From Nannocystis punicea (GTDB taxonomy: Bacteria; Myxococcota_A; Polyangia; Nannocystales; Nannocystaceae), in the NCBI RefSeq assembly GCF_026965555.1, contig NZ_CP114040.1:1674001-1738000 (forward strand): 64,000 bases of DNA, in the 5' to 3' direction. Numbering within the stretch: the stretch's first letter is position 1; each line of letters opens with the position of its first letter. This document shows positions 26,324-34,235 of this stretch, piece after piece. A model generated the notes under the pieces. The model ran no database searches, was not told the origin of the DNA, and worked only from the letters and a program-made list of their open reading frames with translations. A program made the position numbers and the translations under genes.

Positions 26324-26715
26324 AGGGGGTATGCCGGCGTGAATGCACCGAGAGGGAGATTGTCGTCAGGGGGTGTGGCTGCATTCACGATACCGGCGAG
26401 CCCGAGCGACTCGACGCGGAGCTTCGCGGGTCGCAGGGGCGATGCTCGGTAGAGTGATGTCGATGGATGGAGGACCGCATTCACGTCGCGCCGATATGCC
26501 TCCGACCCGAGCGACTCGACGCCGAAGTGACGCCTCGCCTCGCAGGTCGGAGGGGAGGTCCTCGTCGGGGTGATGTTGAACACCCCCGTTTCAAAACCCG
26601 ACAACCCCCTCGGGCAGCGCCTGTGCGAGGTCGTCGCGTGCAGCCGGCTGCGAGCGGGCGAAAAATTCGTCGGCGAGGCCAACCCAGGCGGAGCCGGCTC
26701 GCATAAGGATTGGGC
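26324..26715. other. Intergenic stretch with GTGAATGC/GCATTCAC sites
   Basis: No gene is supported. GCATTCACG occurs inverted at 26339-26347 and direct at 26391 and 26478. Copies two and three continue into CGAGCGACTCGACGC, so an ~85-bp segment appears imperfectly duplicated. This is the upstream region of the sigma-factor operon. Confidence 0.5.
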
Positions 26716-27438
26716 GTGCACCCCGCTCCTGGCCCCGCGCCTGCCGAACCGGCCCCCAACGGGTGGCCCTGGAGCCTCCTCCGGGGCTTCCGCGGGGGCG
26801 ACCGCGACGCGCTGACCGAGGTCTACCGGCTGCATGCGGCCGAGGTCGCCTGCTTCCTGCGCCAGGGCTTTCGCTTCCGCGCCGGCGACGCAGTGCACCG
26901 CTTCGTCGGCTTCGGCCGCGCCAGCGAGCTGCACGACGCGCTGCAGGAGACCTTCCGCCGCGCGTTCGAGCCGCGGGCGCGGTCGGGGTACGACGGCCTG
27001 CGGCCGTACGGGCCGTACCTGCGGGCGATCGCCCGCAACATCGTGCTCGCCGGCTTCCGCGGGCAGCAGGCCCGGTTCCCGCGGGTCGGGGGCGACGCGG
27101 TGGCGCTGCTCGAGGTCGAGGACACCTCGCCCGGGCCCGGCGATCCCGAGGCCGAGCTGCACGCCGCCCAGGTGCAGCGATTGGTGGCCGCGTTCCTGGA
27201 GGGGCTCGCCGCCGACGAGCGCGAGCTGCTGCGCCTGCGCTTCACCGAGGGCCTGTCCCAGCGCGAGGTGGCGGAGCGCCTCGGCGTCGGCCGGCAGGTC
27301 GTGCGCAGCCGCGAGGATCGCCTGCGCGCGCGCTTGCTCGAGCACCTCGACCGCCGCGGCGAGCGCGGCCTGATCGGTGTGCAGCGAGTGGTCCTGCTCG
27401 CCCTGGCCGAGGCGTGGCTCGCGGAGGTGCTGCGATGA
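26716..27438 (+). CDS. ECF-type RNA polymerase sigma factor
   Basis: A 240-residue sigma-70 family protein. I chose GTG 26716 because AAGGA lies 7 nt upstream. Region 2: WSLLRGFRGGDRDALTEVYR with a longer, divergent middle, then ELHDALQETFRRAFE and YLRAIARNIVL. Region 4: LAADERELLRLRFTEGLSQR and EVAERLGVGRQVVRSRE. The insert between helices of region 2 is longer than usual. Its stop (TGA 27436-27438) overlaps the ATG of the repeat ORF, so translation is probably coupled down the operon. The operon contains a membrane partner and a caspase. Confidence 0.88.
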   Translation: MHPAPGPAPAEPAPNGWPWSLLRGFRGGDRDALTEVYRLHAAEVACFLRQGFRFRAGDAVHRFVGFGRASELHDALQETFRRAFEPRARSGYDGLRPYGPYLRAIARNIVLAGFRGQQARFPRVGGDAVALLEVEDTSPGPGDPEAELHAAQVQRLVAAFLEGLAADERELLRLRFTEGLSQREVAERLGVGRQVVRSREDRLRARLLEHLDRRGERGLIGVQRVVLLALAEAWLAEVLR

Positions 27439-27863
27439 TTCGCCCGATCTGCGACCTCGAGAGCGGGAGCGGCGGAGTGCGCCGGCATCGGCGGCGATGT
27501 CTTGCTCGCGGAGGTGCTGCGATGACTCGCCCGATCTGCGACCTCGAGAGCGGGAGCGGCGGAGTGCGCCGGCATCGGCGGCGATGTCTTGCTCGCGGAG
27601 GTGCTGCGATGACTCGACCGATCTGCGACCTCGAGAGCGGGAGCGGCGGCGTGCGCCGGCATCGGCGGCGACGTCTTGCTCGCGGAGGTGCTGCGATGAC
27701 TCGCCCGATCTGCGACCTCGAGAGCGGGGGCGGCGGAGTGCGCCGGCATCGTCGGCGACGTCTTGCTCGCGGAGGTGCTGCGATGACTCGACCGATCTGC
27801 GACCGCGAGCGCGGCCGCGGGGCGGCGAAGAGCGCCGGCATCGTCGGCGACGTCTCGGTTTCG
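27424..27863 (+). repeat. Five tandem units (87 bp) at the sigma/next-gene junction
   Basis: Units begin at 27424, 27511, 27598, 27685 and 27772 (four of exactly 87 bp, the last 92 bp). Each starts with the ribosome site and start-stop overlap GAGGTGCTGCGATGA. Each unit ends with a copy of the sigma factor's last codons (LLAEVLR plus stop in one frame) and begins a copy of the next gene's first codons (MTRPICDLE against MTARTIRDLV). The array looks like serial duplication of the intergenic junction. Confidence 0.9.
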
Positions 27864-27878
27864 GAGGTGCTGCCATGA
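27435..27878 (+). CDS. Short ORF of five 29-residue repeats
   Basis: Starts at ATG 27435 inside the sigma stop (ATGA) and ends with TGA at 27876-27878 inside the next ATGA. The 147 residues are five repeats of MTRPICDLESGSGGVRRHRR plus CLARGGAA. Each repeat carries its own ATG and ribosome site, so several nested products or only coupling of translation are possible. There is no homology beyond the next gene's N-terminus. It may be a by-product of the DNA repeat rather than a functional protein. Confidence 0.4.
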   Translation: MIRPICDLESGSGGVRRHRRRCLARGGAAMTRPICDLESGSGGVRRHRRRCLARGGAAMTRPICDLESGSGGVRRHRRRRLARGGAAMTRPICDLESGGGGVRRHRRRRLARGGAAMTRPICDRERGRGAAKSAGIVGDVSVSEVLP

Positions 27879-28705
27879 CCGCCCGCACGATCCGCGACCT
27901 CGTGCTCGGCCGGCTCGCGCCGCGGGCGCTTCCGCGGGCGCTCGCGGCCCTGCGCGGCGATCCCAAGGCGCGCGGGGCCTACGACGACGCAGTGCAGGCG
28001 CTCCGCTGCCTCGAGGGCCGCCCCGAAGAGGTCGCGCAGTTCGAGCTCGAGCTGGTCGAGGCGCGGCTGCTCGCCGACCTCGCCGCCGAGGCGCCGGCGC
28101 CGTGGTGGCGCGGCTGGCTGGCGTGGAGCGGCGGGCTCGCGGCCGTCGCGGCGGCGGTGCTGCTCGCAGTTCGGCTGTCCCCGAGGACATCCTCCGAAGA
28201 CGGGTTCACCGCCCGCGGCCCGGACCACGGCGCCGCCCTGGCGATCCAGGCGCTGTGCGGCGCGCCGGGGCCCGATCAGGCGTTCGCGGCGGCGGCGGAC
28301 TGCGGCGGCGGCGACGAGCTCGCGTTCGCGTTCCGCGGCGAGCCCGGGACCTGGCTGTCGCTGTTCGGCGTCGACGGCGAGGGCCGCGTCCTCTACTACG
28401 CCCCGACCCCGGACGACGAGGCAGTGCCGGTCGAGCGGCGTCGGTGGACGCCGGCGCCGTTCCGCGTCGCTCTGGCGGTCAACCACCGTCCGGGGCCGGT
28501 GCGGCTCTACGCGCTCACGTCGGCGCGCCCGCCCACCCTGGACGAGATCGATCGCCTCGCCGCGGCGCTGCGGACCGCGCCTGCGGCCGCCCCCGGCGAC
28601 CCGCCGTGGCACGAGCGCGTGCCCGCGGGCGAGAGCCTGTGTCCCGACCCCGACGCCTGCGCGAGCGCCGAGGCCGTCTTCACCCTGCGCGAGTCCGGAC
28701 GATGA
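27875..28705 (+). CDS. Membrane protein with DUF4384-like domain (putative anti-sigma partner)
   Basis: A 276-residue protein. Residues 1-80 are a cytoplasmic helical region, a membrane segment lies at ~82-101 (WLAWSGGLAAVAAAVLLAVR), and the C-terminal domain is outside. The outer domain (LAFAFRGEPGTWLSLFGVDG, then RVLYYAPTP, then RPGPVRLYALTSARPP) resembles DUF4384, a domain often encoded beside caspase-family proteins. Its position after a sigma factor and its topology suggest an anti-sigma or signal-transducing role, but no anti-sigma motif (such as a zinc HxxxCxxC) is present. It overlaps the caspase gene by ATGA. A 5-4-5 palindrome lies in the codons just after the membrane segment. Confidence 0.65.
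   Translation: MTARTIRDLVLGRLAPRALPRALAALRGDPKARGAYDDAVQALRCLEGRPEEVAQFELELVEARLLADLAAEAPAPWWRGWLAWSGGLAAVAAAVLLAVRLSPRTSSEDGFTARGPDHGAALAIQALCGAPGPDQAFAAAADCGGGDELAFAFRGEPGTWLSLFGVDGEGRVLYYAPTPDDEAVPVERRRWTPAPFRVALAVNHRPGPVRLYALTSARPPTLDEIDRLAAALRTAPAAAPGDPPWHERVPAGESLCPDPDACASAEAVFTLRESGR
28176..28189. repeat. Palindrome TGTCC-CCGA-GGACA inside a gene
   Basis: A perfect consensus copy within the DUF4384-like gene, in the codons just after the membrane segment. Confidence 0.75.
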
Positions 28706-31008
28706 CCTCCGCGATCCTGCTCCTGTCCCTCGCCCTCGCGGCGCCCGCCGCCGGGGCCGCCGACTCCACCGCGACGACCGCGACCGCGACCTCGCCGGCC
28801 GCGCCCGCCCGGCGGTTCGCCCTCGTGATCGGCAGCAACGCCGCGCCCGACGAGCGCACCCCCGGCCTCCGCTTCGCCGACGACGACGCCGCCCGCGTGG
28901 CCGAGCTGCTGCGCGAAGCCGGGGTCGACGTCGAGCTGGTCGCCGAGTTCGACCAGGACACCCAGGCAGTGCACGGCGCCCAGGTCGCGGGTCTGCGCCC
29001 GCCCACCCGCGAGGGCGCGCTCCAGGCCCACGCCGCCCTGGTCGCGCGCATGAAGGCCGCGCGGGCCGCCGGGGCCGCCGTCGAGTACCTGGTGTACTTC
29101 TCCGGCCACGGCGACATCGGTCCCGACGGACAGGGCTTTCTGGCCATGTCCGAAGGGACACGTCTCACGCGCCACGACCTGTTCGCCGGGCTGCTCGCCG
29201 GCTCGCCGGCGGACTACAACCACCTGGTGCTCGACGCCTGCCAGAGCGAGGCGCTGGTGCTGTCGCGCGGGGGCTCGCGCGCCGGGTGGAAGTCCGACCG
29301 GGTCGAGGGCGACGGGCAGGCGGTCCAGAAGTACCTCGACGGGCTGCACCTCGACCGCTTCCCCAACACCGGGGTGCTGCTGGCCAGCTCGGCCGACCAG
29401 CAGACCCATGAGTGGGAGCGCTACCGCGGCGGGATCTTCACGCACGAGCTGCTGAGCGCGCTGCGCGGCGCGGGCGACGTGAACGGCGACGGCCGGCTCG
29501 AGTACTCCGAGGTAGGCGCCTTCGTGGCCGCCGCCAACAGCGGGGTCAAGGACCCGCGCGGGCGCCTGCGCGTGGTCGTCCGCCCGCCCCGCCGCGACGT
29601 CCGGCGCCCGCTGCTGGCGCACGAGCTCGGCGGTCAGCGCCTGCTGGTGTTCGCGGCCGGCGACGCCCACCGCTACACCGTCGAGGACAGCCGCGGGGTC
29701 CGCCTCGCCGACCTCCGCCGCAGCGGCGAGCTGCCCGGCTACCTGCGCCTGCCGCCCGGCGAGCTGTTCGTGGTCCGCGAGCGCGAGGCGGCCGGCGAGG
29801 GCGCCCAGGCAGGCGCGCAGCGGCCCGAGGAGGCGCGCGTGCCCGCCAATCAGTCGACCGCGATCGCGGCGGCGCGCCTGAAGTTCGCCGCCGCCGCCCG
29901 CGGGGAGCGCGGGGCGCTCGACCAGGCGCTGCGCGGCGGGCTCTTCACGGTCCCGTACGGCCGCGGCTACTACGTCGGCTACACCGATCGCACCGGCCTC
30001 CTGGCGGTCGAGCACGACCAGTGGGCCGGCGACGCGTGGCAGTCGGTCGAGGCGCGGGCCGAGCACGAAAGAATGGTCGGCCCGCCGCCGCCGCCGCCGC
30101 CCGTGACTCCGACGCCGACCGGCCCGCCCGAGGTCGAGTGGGAGGACAAGTACTGGAATGCGATGTCGGTCGGCGTGATCTTCTCGCCGTTCCGCGAGCC
30201 GGGGCCGGCGACGCTGGCCTCGGACCGCGTCACCGCGGACCAGAGCCGCGCCTGGGCCTCGCCGTTCCGCGGGCTCGACGTCCGCTACTACGCCTTCGAG
30301 CTCGGCGGCGACCGCTTCCCGCGCTTCTCGGGCTTCGTGCGCACCGGCTTCAACCGCGGCAGCGTGCAGTTCTCGCCGGCCGAGGGGGCGACCGGGTTCA
30401 TGCCGACGCAGGCCCGGGAGCTCGACTACTTCGTGGTGCCGCTGTGGCTCGGCGGCAACTTCCACCTGTTCCGCAGGTTCCCGCTGCGCCCGTACGCCGG
30501 CTTCGGCTTCGGCTTCGACATCCTGCACGTCGACTACGCCCGCGAGGCCGCGGCGAACGTGGTGAACACCAGCGCGCGGATCGGCTTCGAGGTGCACGCC
30601 GGGCTCGAGGTGCGGATCTCGAACTACTTCTTCGCGTCGGCGCAGATCCAGCAACAATGGGCGGCGCGCAAGCGGCTGGCGGAGGTGCCGGACTTCTCGA
30701 CCCAGGGGCTGTCGGTGATCACCTCGATCGGCTTCGGCTTCCCGATCAACAAGGCCAACGCCGCGCTGTACCAGCGCCGCCAGAAGCGGGCCCAGGAGCA
30801 GTACCAGCGCGAACAGCAGGCCGCCGCCGACCGGGCCCGTCGCGCCGCCGAGGCCTGGGAGGCGCGGCCGGTGCAGCCCGAGCTGCTGAGTCCGCGCCCC
30901 GCCGCTCCGCCGCTCGAAGGACCCCCGCCCGCGTCCGCGACCCCGGCGCTCGCCCCCATGGTCGCGCCGTCCGACTCGCCCGCGCCCGCAGCCCCGCCCT
31001 CGCCCTGA
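28702..31008 (+). CDS. Secreted caspase-domain protein with C-terminal beta-barrel
   Basis: A 768-residue protein. It has a signal peptide (residues 1-20), then a peptidase C14 caspase domain with the catalytic dyad H136 in VYFSGHGDIG and C180 in LVLDACQSEAL. An EF-hand-like loop follows near 255 (GDVNGDGRLEYSE). A middle region has a Pro-run linker at ~457-466. The C-terminal ~220 residues are an outer-membrane barrel-like domain with alternating aromatic strands (YYAFELGGDRFPRFSGFVRT, LRPYAGFGFGFDILHVDYA). A Gln/Arg helix and a Pro-rich tail end it. This implies a caspase-like protease or fold displayed at the outer membrane. A perfect 5-4-5 palindrome lies at 29147-29160. Confidence 0.85.
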   Translation: MTSAILLLSLALAAPAAGAADSTATTATATSPAAPARRFALVIGSNAAPDERTPGLRFADDDAARVAELLREAGVDVELVAEFDQDTQAVHGAQVAGLRPPTREGALQAHAALVARMKAARAAGAAVEYLVYFSGHGDIGPDGQGFLAMSEGTRLTRHDLFAGLLAGSPADYNHLVLDACQSEALVLSRGGSRAGWKSDRVEGDGQAVQKYLDGLHLDRFPNTGVLLASSADQQTHEWERYRGGIFTHELLSALRGAGDVNGDGRLEYSEVGAFVAAANSGVKDPRGRLRVVVRPPRRDVRRPLLAHELGGQRLLVFAAGDAHRYTVEDSRGVRLADLRRSGELPGYLRLPPGELFVVREREAAGEGAQAGAQRPEEARVPANQSTAIAAARLKFAAAARGERGALDQALRGGLFTVPYGRGYYVGYTDRTGLLAVEHDQWAGDAWQSVEARAEHERMVGPPPPPPPVTPTPTGPPEVEWEDKYWNAMSVGVIFSPFREPGPATLASDRVTADQSRAWASPFRGLDVRYYAFELGGDRFPRFSGFVRTGFNRGSVQFSPAEGATGFMPTQARELDYFVVPLWLGGNFHLFRRFPLRPYAGFGFGFDILHVDYAREAAANVVNTSARIGFEVHAGLEVRISNYFFASAQIQQQWAARKRLAEVPDFSTQGLSVITSIGFGFPINKANAALYQRRQKRAQEQYQREQQAAADRARRAAEAWEARPVQPELLSPRPAAPPLEGPPPASATPALAPMVAPSDSPAPAAPPSP
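29147..29160. repeat. Palindrome TGTCC-GAAG-GGACA inside caspase gene
   Basis: A perfect consensus copy encoding the residues M-S-E-G-T between the catalytic His and Cys. Confidence 0.75.
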
Positions 31009-31056
31009 CCGGAGACCGCCATGCGCCACCTTTTCTCGCCCGCTCCCGCCATCCGG

Positions 31057-31164
31057 CCGCGGTCCCGCGCCACCACGATGCGCCGCTCCTCGAACACCTG
31101 CGCCACCTGGCCGCGGTCTCACGACACTGCGATGCGTCCCTCGTCGATCGTCATGGGCCGCCTC
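31057..31164 (+). repeat. Two 54-bp direct repeats with ATG codons
   Basis: CCGCGGTC starts units at 31057 and 31111, each containing CGATGCG. The pattern (ribosome-site region plus start codon duplicated between two operon genes) parallels the 87-bp array upstream in the same operon, but the copies are more diverged. Confidence 0.45.
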
Positions 31165-31851
31165 TGCTCGCTCGCCTTCGCCGTCCTCGCCCTGGCCGGG
31201 TGCGCCGGTCACCCCGGGAGCTCGACCGTGCGGCCCGACGAGCCGCCGCAGACGCGCGCGCAATTCGAGGAGGTCCAGCAGCGCGCCGCCGCCGAGCAGC
31301 GCGTGCTGCTCGTCGTGACCGTCGGCACGACGTGCGAGCCGTGCGAACAGCTGCGCAGGAACGTCCTGCGCGACGCGGCGGTGGTCGAATGGTTCGGGCG
31401 CCGCGGCGCGGTGTTCGTGGTCGATGTGTCCCGCGACGTCGCGCTCCGGGAGGCGCTCGGCCTCGACGCCGCGCCGGTGCTGGTCGCGTACCGCGACGGC
31501 CAGGAGTTCGAGCGCAGCGCAGGCAACCGCCGGCCCGAGGAGCTGCTGCTGTGGCTGCAAGACGTCGACGAGGGCCGCACGTCGCTGGGACGTCTCAGTC
31601 AGATGCTGGTGTACGCCGGCCGCGAGCGCGACGCGGGCCTGCGCTTCGACTACGCGCAGGCGTTGATCCGCGCCCGCGCCTACGACGAGGCCGCGCGCGA
31701 GCTGGCGTGGTTGGACGATCACCTCGACGAGCTCGACGGCCGGGAGGCGGTCCCGGAGTCGACGCTCCGCTCGGCGATGGCCGAGGTGGAGCACGCCGCG
31801 CCGTCCACCTCGACCATTTTTGCGAGTCGCCGCCGTCTCGAGCGCCGTTGA
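31153..31851 (+). CDS. Thioredoxin-like lipoprotein
   Basis: A 232-residue protein from ATG 31153 (MGRLCSLAFAVLALAGCAG, lipobox LAGC). The thioredoxin fold has the active site C61-E-P-C64 in VTVGTTCEPCEQLRRNVL and the cis-proline region LDAAPVLVAYRDG. A helical, TPR-like C-terminal part follows. It probably acts as a periplasmic thiol-disulfide protein. The frame is open to ATG 31021, but that part is a repeat and lacks sense. It is the last gene of the sigma/caspase operon; a disulfide role in folding the caspase or barrel is a guess. Confidence 0.8.
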   Translation: MGRLCSLAFAVLALAGCAGHPGSSTVRPDEPPQTRAQFEEVQQRAAAEQRVLLVVTVGTTCEPCEQLRRNVLRDAAVVEWFGRRGAVFVVDVSRDVALREALGLDAAPVLVAYRDGQEFERSAGNRRPEELLLWLQDVDEGRTSLGRLSQMLVYAGRERDAGLRFDYAQALIRARAYDEAARELAWLDDHLDELDGREAVPESTLRSAMAEVEHAAPSTSTIFASRRRLERR

Positions 31852-31853
31852 GG

Positions 31854-32215
31854 GCAATCGAGGGAGAGGCGGCATTGCGGGCAGGCGGGTCTCTTTGAGA
31901 TGAGTCGAGCTCGCGCTGCGATCGCGGAGCGCCGAGGTCGAGACTGAGCGATGGCTACCCGGGGCCGCTTGAGTTGAGCGGTCCACGCGGCGCGCGATGG
32001 CGGCCGCGCGGATGTGTTCGTTCGCGGCGATATCGATGTCGCGCGAGCGTCGGTGCCTGGCACGTGGTCTCGACCGAGGTCTCGCTCCGCCCGAGCGCGG
32101 GCGACAAGGAGGCGCTCGACGGTCTGCCAGCGGCCGCCGCCGAGGAGTTGCGAGAGCTGCTGTTCAGCTGGGACCAGCTCGGCCTCAAGCTGACGGTCGA
32201 GCCGCTCGCAGCCCT
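31854..32215. other. Intergenic stretch, possible small relic
   Basis: A plus-strand frame around 32065-32225 reads VVSTEVSLRPSAGDKEALDG then LPAAAAEELRELLFSW, which looks protein-like, but it has no good start and runs into the next gene antisense. No other feature is seen. Confidence 0.3.
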
Positions 32216-32959
32216 TCAGTCCGCCTCGAAGCACCCCGCCTCGGCCAGCGCGCCGACCCTTCGGCGGACCTCCGGCCCCTCCGCCCGGCGCAACAGAGAC
32301 TCGAGCTGCCGCGTGCAGGCGAGGTGGGCATTGATCCCCTCCACGAACCACTGGCCCTGGTAGGTGTAGCCCCGCTCGACCCAGTGCTCGACCAGCGCCA
32401 CGAGGTGCGGAACCGCCTCGACCCGCCCCTCTTCGGCGAGCCGGCGGGCCGACGCCTCGGCGTGCGCCTGCTCCCGCAGCAGGTCCCAGACGAGCCGACA
32501 GGTGACCGCATCGGCGATCGTCGGCAACGCGTGCTTCTCGGCGAAGTCGCCCACCTGGATCGGCGACAGCACCCGCGCCGCGACCTCGTCGTCCCTCAAT
32601 GCGCGGGCAAAATCGGCGGCCGTCTGCAGCGCCGGGTCACGCAGCAGGTCGCTCAGGAAGAACTCCGCCGGCCCGGTCATACCCTCGTACCGCGCGATCT
32701 GGAAACCCATGCTTTCCCGCACCCCCTCGGCAAAGGCACGGTAGCGCTCGGGCGTGACCCCGGCGCCACGCGGCACCAGCACCACCGGCTGCTCGGCCCG
32801 CATGCCCAATTCGTCGTCCTGGTAGAGGGCCATGACCGCCGTCGCGGGCTCGCCGTCGTAGAAAGACAGCTGCACGAGGGCGCTCCAGCTCGACACGGCG
32901 GCCTCGACGCGCTCGGAGAAGACGTCGTGCAGGATTTCGAGGGCGGTCGCGGAGTCCAT
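32216..32959 (-). CDS. Hypothetical protein (247 aa)
   Basis: A cytoplasmic alpha/beta protein starting at ATG 32959. It shows an N-terminal strand/helix pattern (ALEILHDVFSERVEAAVSSW, LVQLSFYDG, AVMALYQDDELG) and a helical C-terminus. No family is recognised. Upstream at ~33090-33204 a short minus-strand frame (MSSSYDAAVLELSGSISGVT) may be an unrelated small peptide or a relic. Confidence 0.6.
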   Translation of the reverse strand: MDSATALEILHDVFSERVEAAVSSWSALVQLSFYDGEPATAVMALYQDDELGMRAEQPVVLVPRGAGVTPERYRAFAEGVRESMGFQIARYEGMTGPAEFFLSDLLRDPALQTAADFARALRDDEVAARVLSPIQVGDFAEKHALPTIADAVTCRLVWDLLREQAHAEASARRLAEEGRVEAVPHLVALVEHWVERGYTYQGQWFVEGINAHLACTRQLESLLRRAEGPEVRRRVGALAEAGCFEAD

Positions 32960-33212
32960 GGGCGCGGAGGGTACGACGATGCCTCCATTCCAGCCAAGCC
33001 CTCAGCCGAAGCCATCGATCCGGCACTTCCTTGGGCGTGCGCCGCTCTCCTCGACCGTGCGGTCGAGGCGGACGGCTCGGCCGAAAGGAGGCTCTCATCA
33101 GGTTCTGGGGGAGCGCCGCCGACGACATCGACGTCGTCGGGCGAAGTCACGCCGCTGATGCTGCCGGATAGTTCGAGCACTGCGGCGTCGTAGGAGCTCG
33201 ACACGCGTGAGA

Positions 33213-33232
33213 CCTGCCGTCAGTGCGGCAGG
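33213..33232. terminator. Hairpin enclosing a stop codon
   Basis: Seven-bp perfect arms CCTGCCG/CGGCAGG flank a 6-nt loop TCAGTG. The stop codon of the minus-strand acetyltransferase (33220-33222) is in the loop. It is a plausible 3'-end hairpin, without a T-tract. Confidence 0.4.
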
Positions 33233-34035
33233 CGGGCGAGGGCCTGGTCGAGCTCGTGGTCGTTGGGCAGGGCGATCTCGAACTCGTGGCCGAGGACGCG
33301 GCGGAGCTCGTCGGTGGTGTCGAGGACGCGGCGCTCGGTCTCACCGCCCAAATGGTGGACGGCGAAGTTGCGGTTGCTCAGGGCGAGGCGGCGGTCGGGC
33401 AGGGCGCGCGCGGCCGACAGGCCGGTGCGGAAGTGCGAGGCCGGGTTGGTGGAGAGGAAGTAGTTGGTGACCTCGTAGTCGGGCTGCAGCTGCTCCTGCA
33501 GGTCGAAGCGGTACAGCGAGCGCCACTCGCCGCGGACGAGGGCCTGCATGCGGAAGTAGCCGCCCTCCTCGACCAGCCGGAACGGCTCGTGCGGGGTCGC
33601 TTGCTCGACGTCGGCGACCAGCCGCAGCACGCCGGTGAGGGTTATGCCGCCGAAGCCGACGTCGACGATGTGCGCCTGGCCGTCGAGCTCGACGCGCAGG
33701 AGCATGTGGCTGCGCGGGGTGATGCGGTCCTCGGGCTGATTCCACACCACGCGGGCCGCCAGCCCGCGGACCTGGTAGCCGAGCGCGCGCAGGACGTGCG
33801 ACAGGAGCAGGTTGTGCTCGAAGCAGTAGCCGCCGCGGCCGGACCGCACGAGCTTCTGCTCGAGCCCCGCGAGGTCGAGCGCCGGCGTCCGCCCGACCAG
33901 CGGGTCGAGGTTCTCGAACGGGATCGCGGCCGCGTGGGCCCGCACGAGCGCGGCGAGCGTGGCGAGCGTGGGCTCGGTCGACCCGGAGTGGTCGATGCGC
34001 TGGAAGTAACGGGGGAGGTCGATCGCGTCGGTCAC
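33220..34035 (-). CDS. nat: Arylamine N-acetyltransferase
   Basis: Transfers acetyl (or acyl) groups from CoA thioesters to arylamines or similar amines. From GTG 34035 it is 271 residues, the usual NAT length. The catalytic triad is present: C71 in GRGGYCFEHN, H110 in RSHMLLRVEL and D125 in IVDVGFGG. The frame is open much further upstream, but that part is Arg/Pro-rich and lacks homology. In myxobacteria and actinomycetes some NATs close amide bonds in natural products, but no biosynthetic cluster is adjacent here. Confidence 0.92.
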   Translation of the reverse strand: MTDAIDLPRYFQRIDHSGSTEPTLATLAALVRAHAAAIPFENLDPLVGRTPALDLAGLEQKLVRSGRGGYCFEHNLLLSHVLRALGYQVRGLAARVVWNQPEDRITPRSHMLLRVELDGQAHIVDVGFGGITLTGVLRLVADVEQATPHEPFRLVEEGGYFRMQALVRGEWRSLYRFDLQEQLQPDYEVTNYFLSTNPASHFRTGLSAARALPDRRLALSNRNFAVHHLGGETERRVLDTTDELRRVLGHEFEIALPNDHELDQALARLPH

Positions 34036-34235
34036 CGCCCGAATGTACGCCCGAACGCCGCCGCGCGAAAATCCTCCCGCGCCCGGGCACGTGCGGCGAA
34101 CGGGCCGTTCGCCGGGCGCGCGACGAGGAGAGCGTGCGCGCGCCCTCGGGAAGTGGTGCGCCGCGGTGAGTCCGGGCGACCCGGCGAGTCGATGGGACGT
34201 GGCGTTCGCGAGGGCCCGCGTCGAGCCCGGCCGGC

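Noticed and set aside
28507..31986. Very long minus-strand frame (1159 codons) opposite the sigma/caspase operon
   Set aside because: Its translation is Arg/Gly/His/Val-rich with no domains, while the plus strand there has clear domains, ribosome sites and start-stop coupling. High GC leaves antisense frames open.
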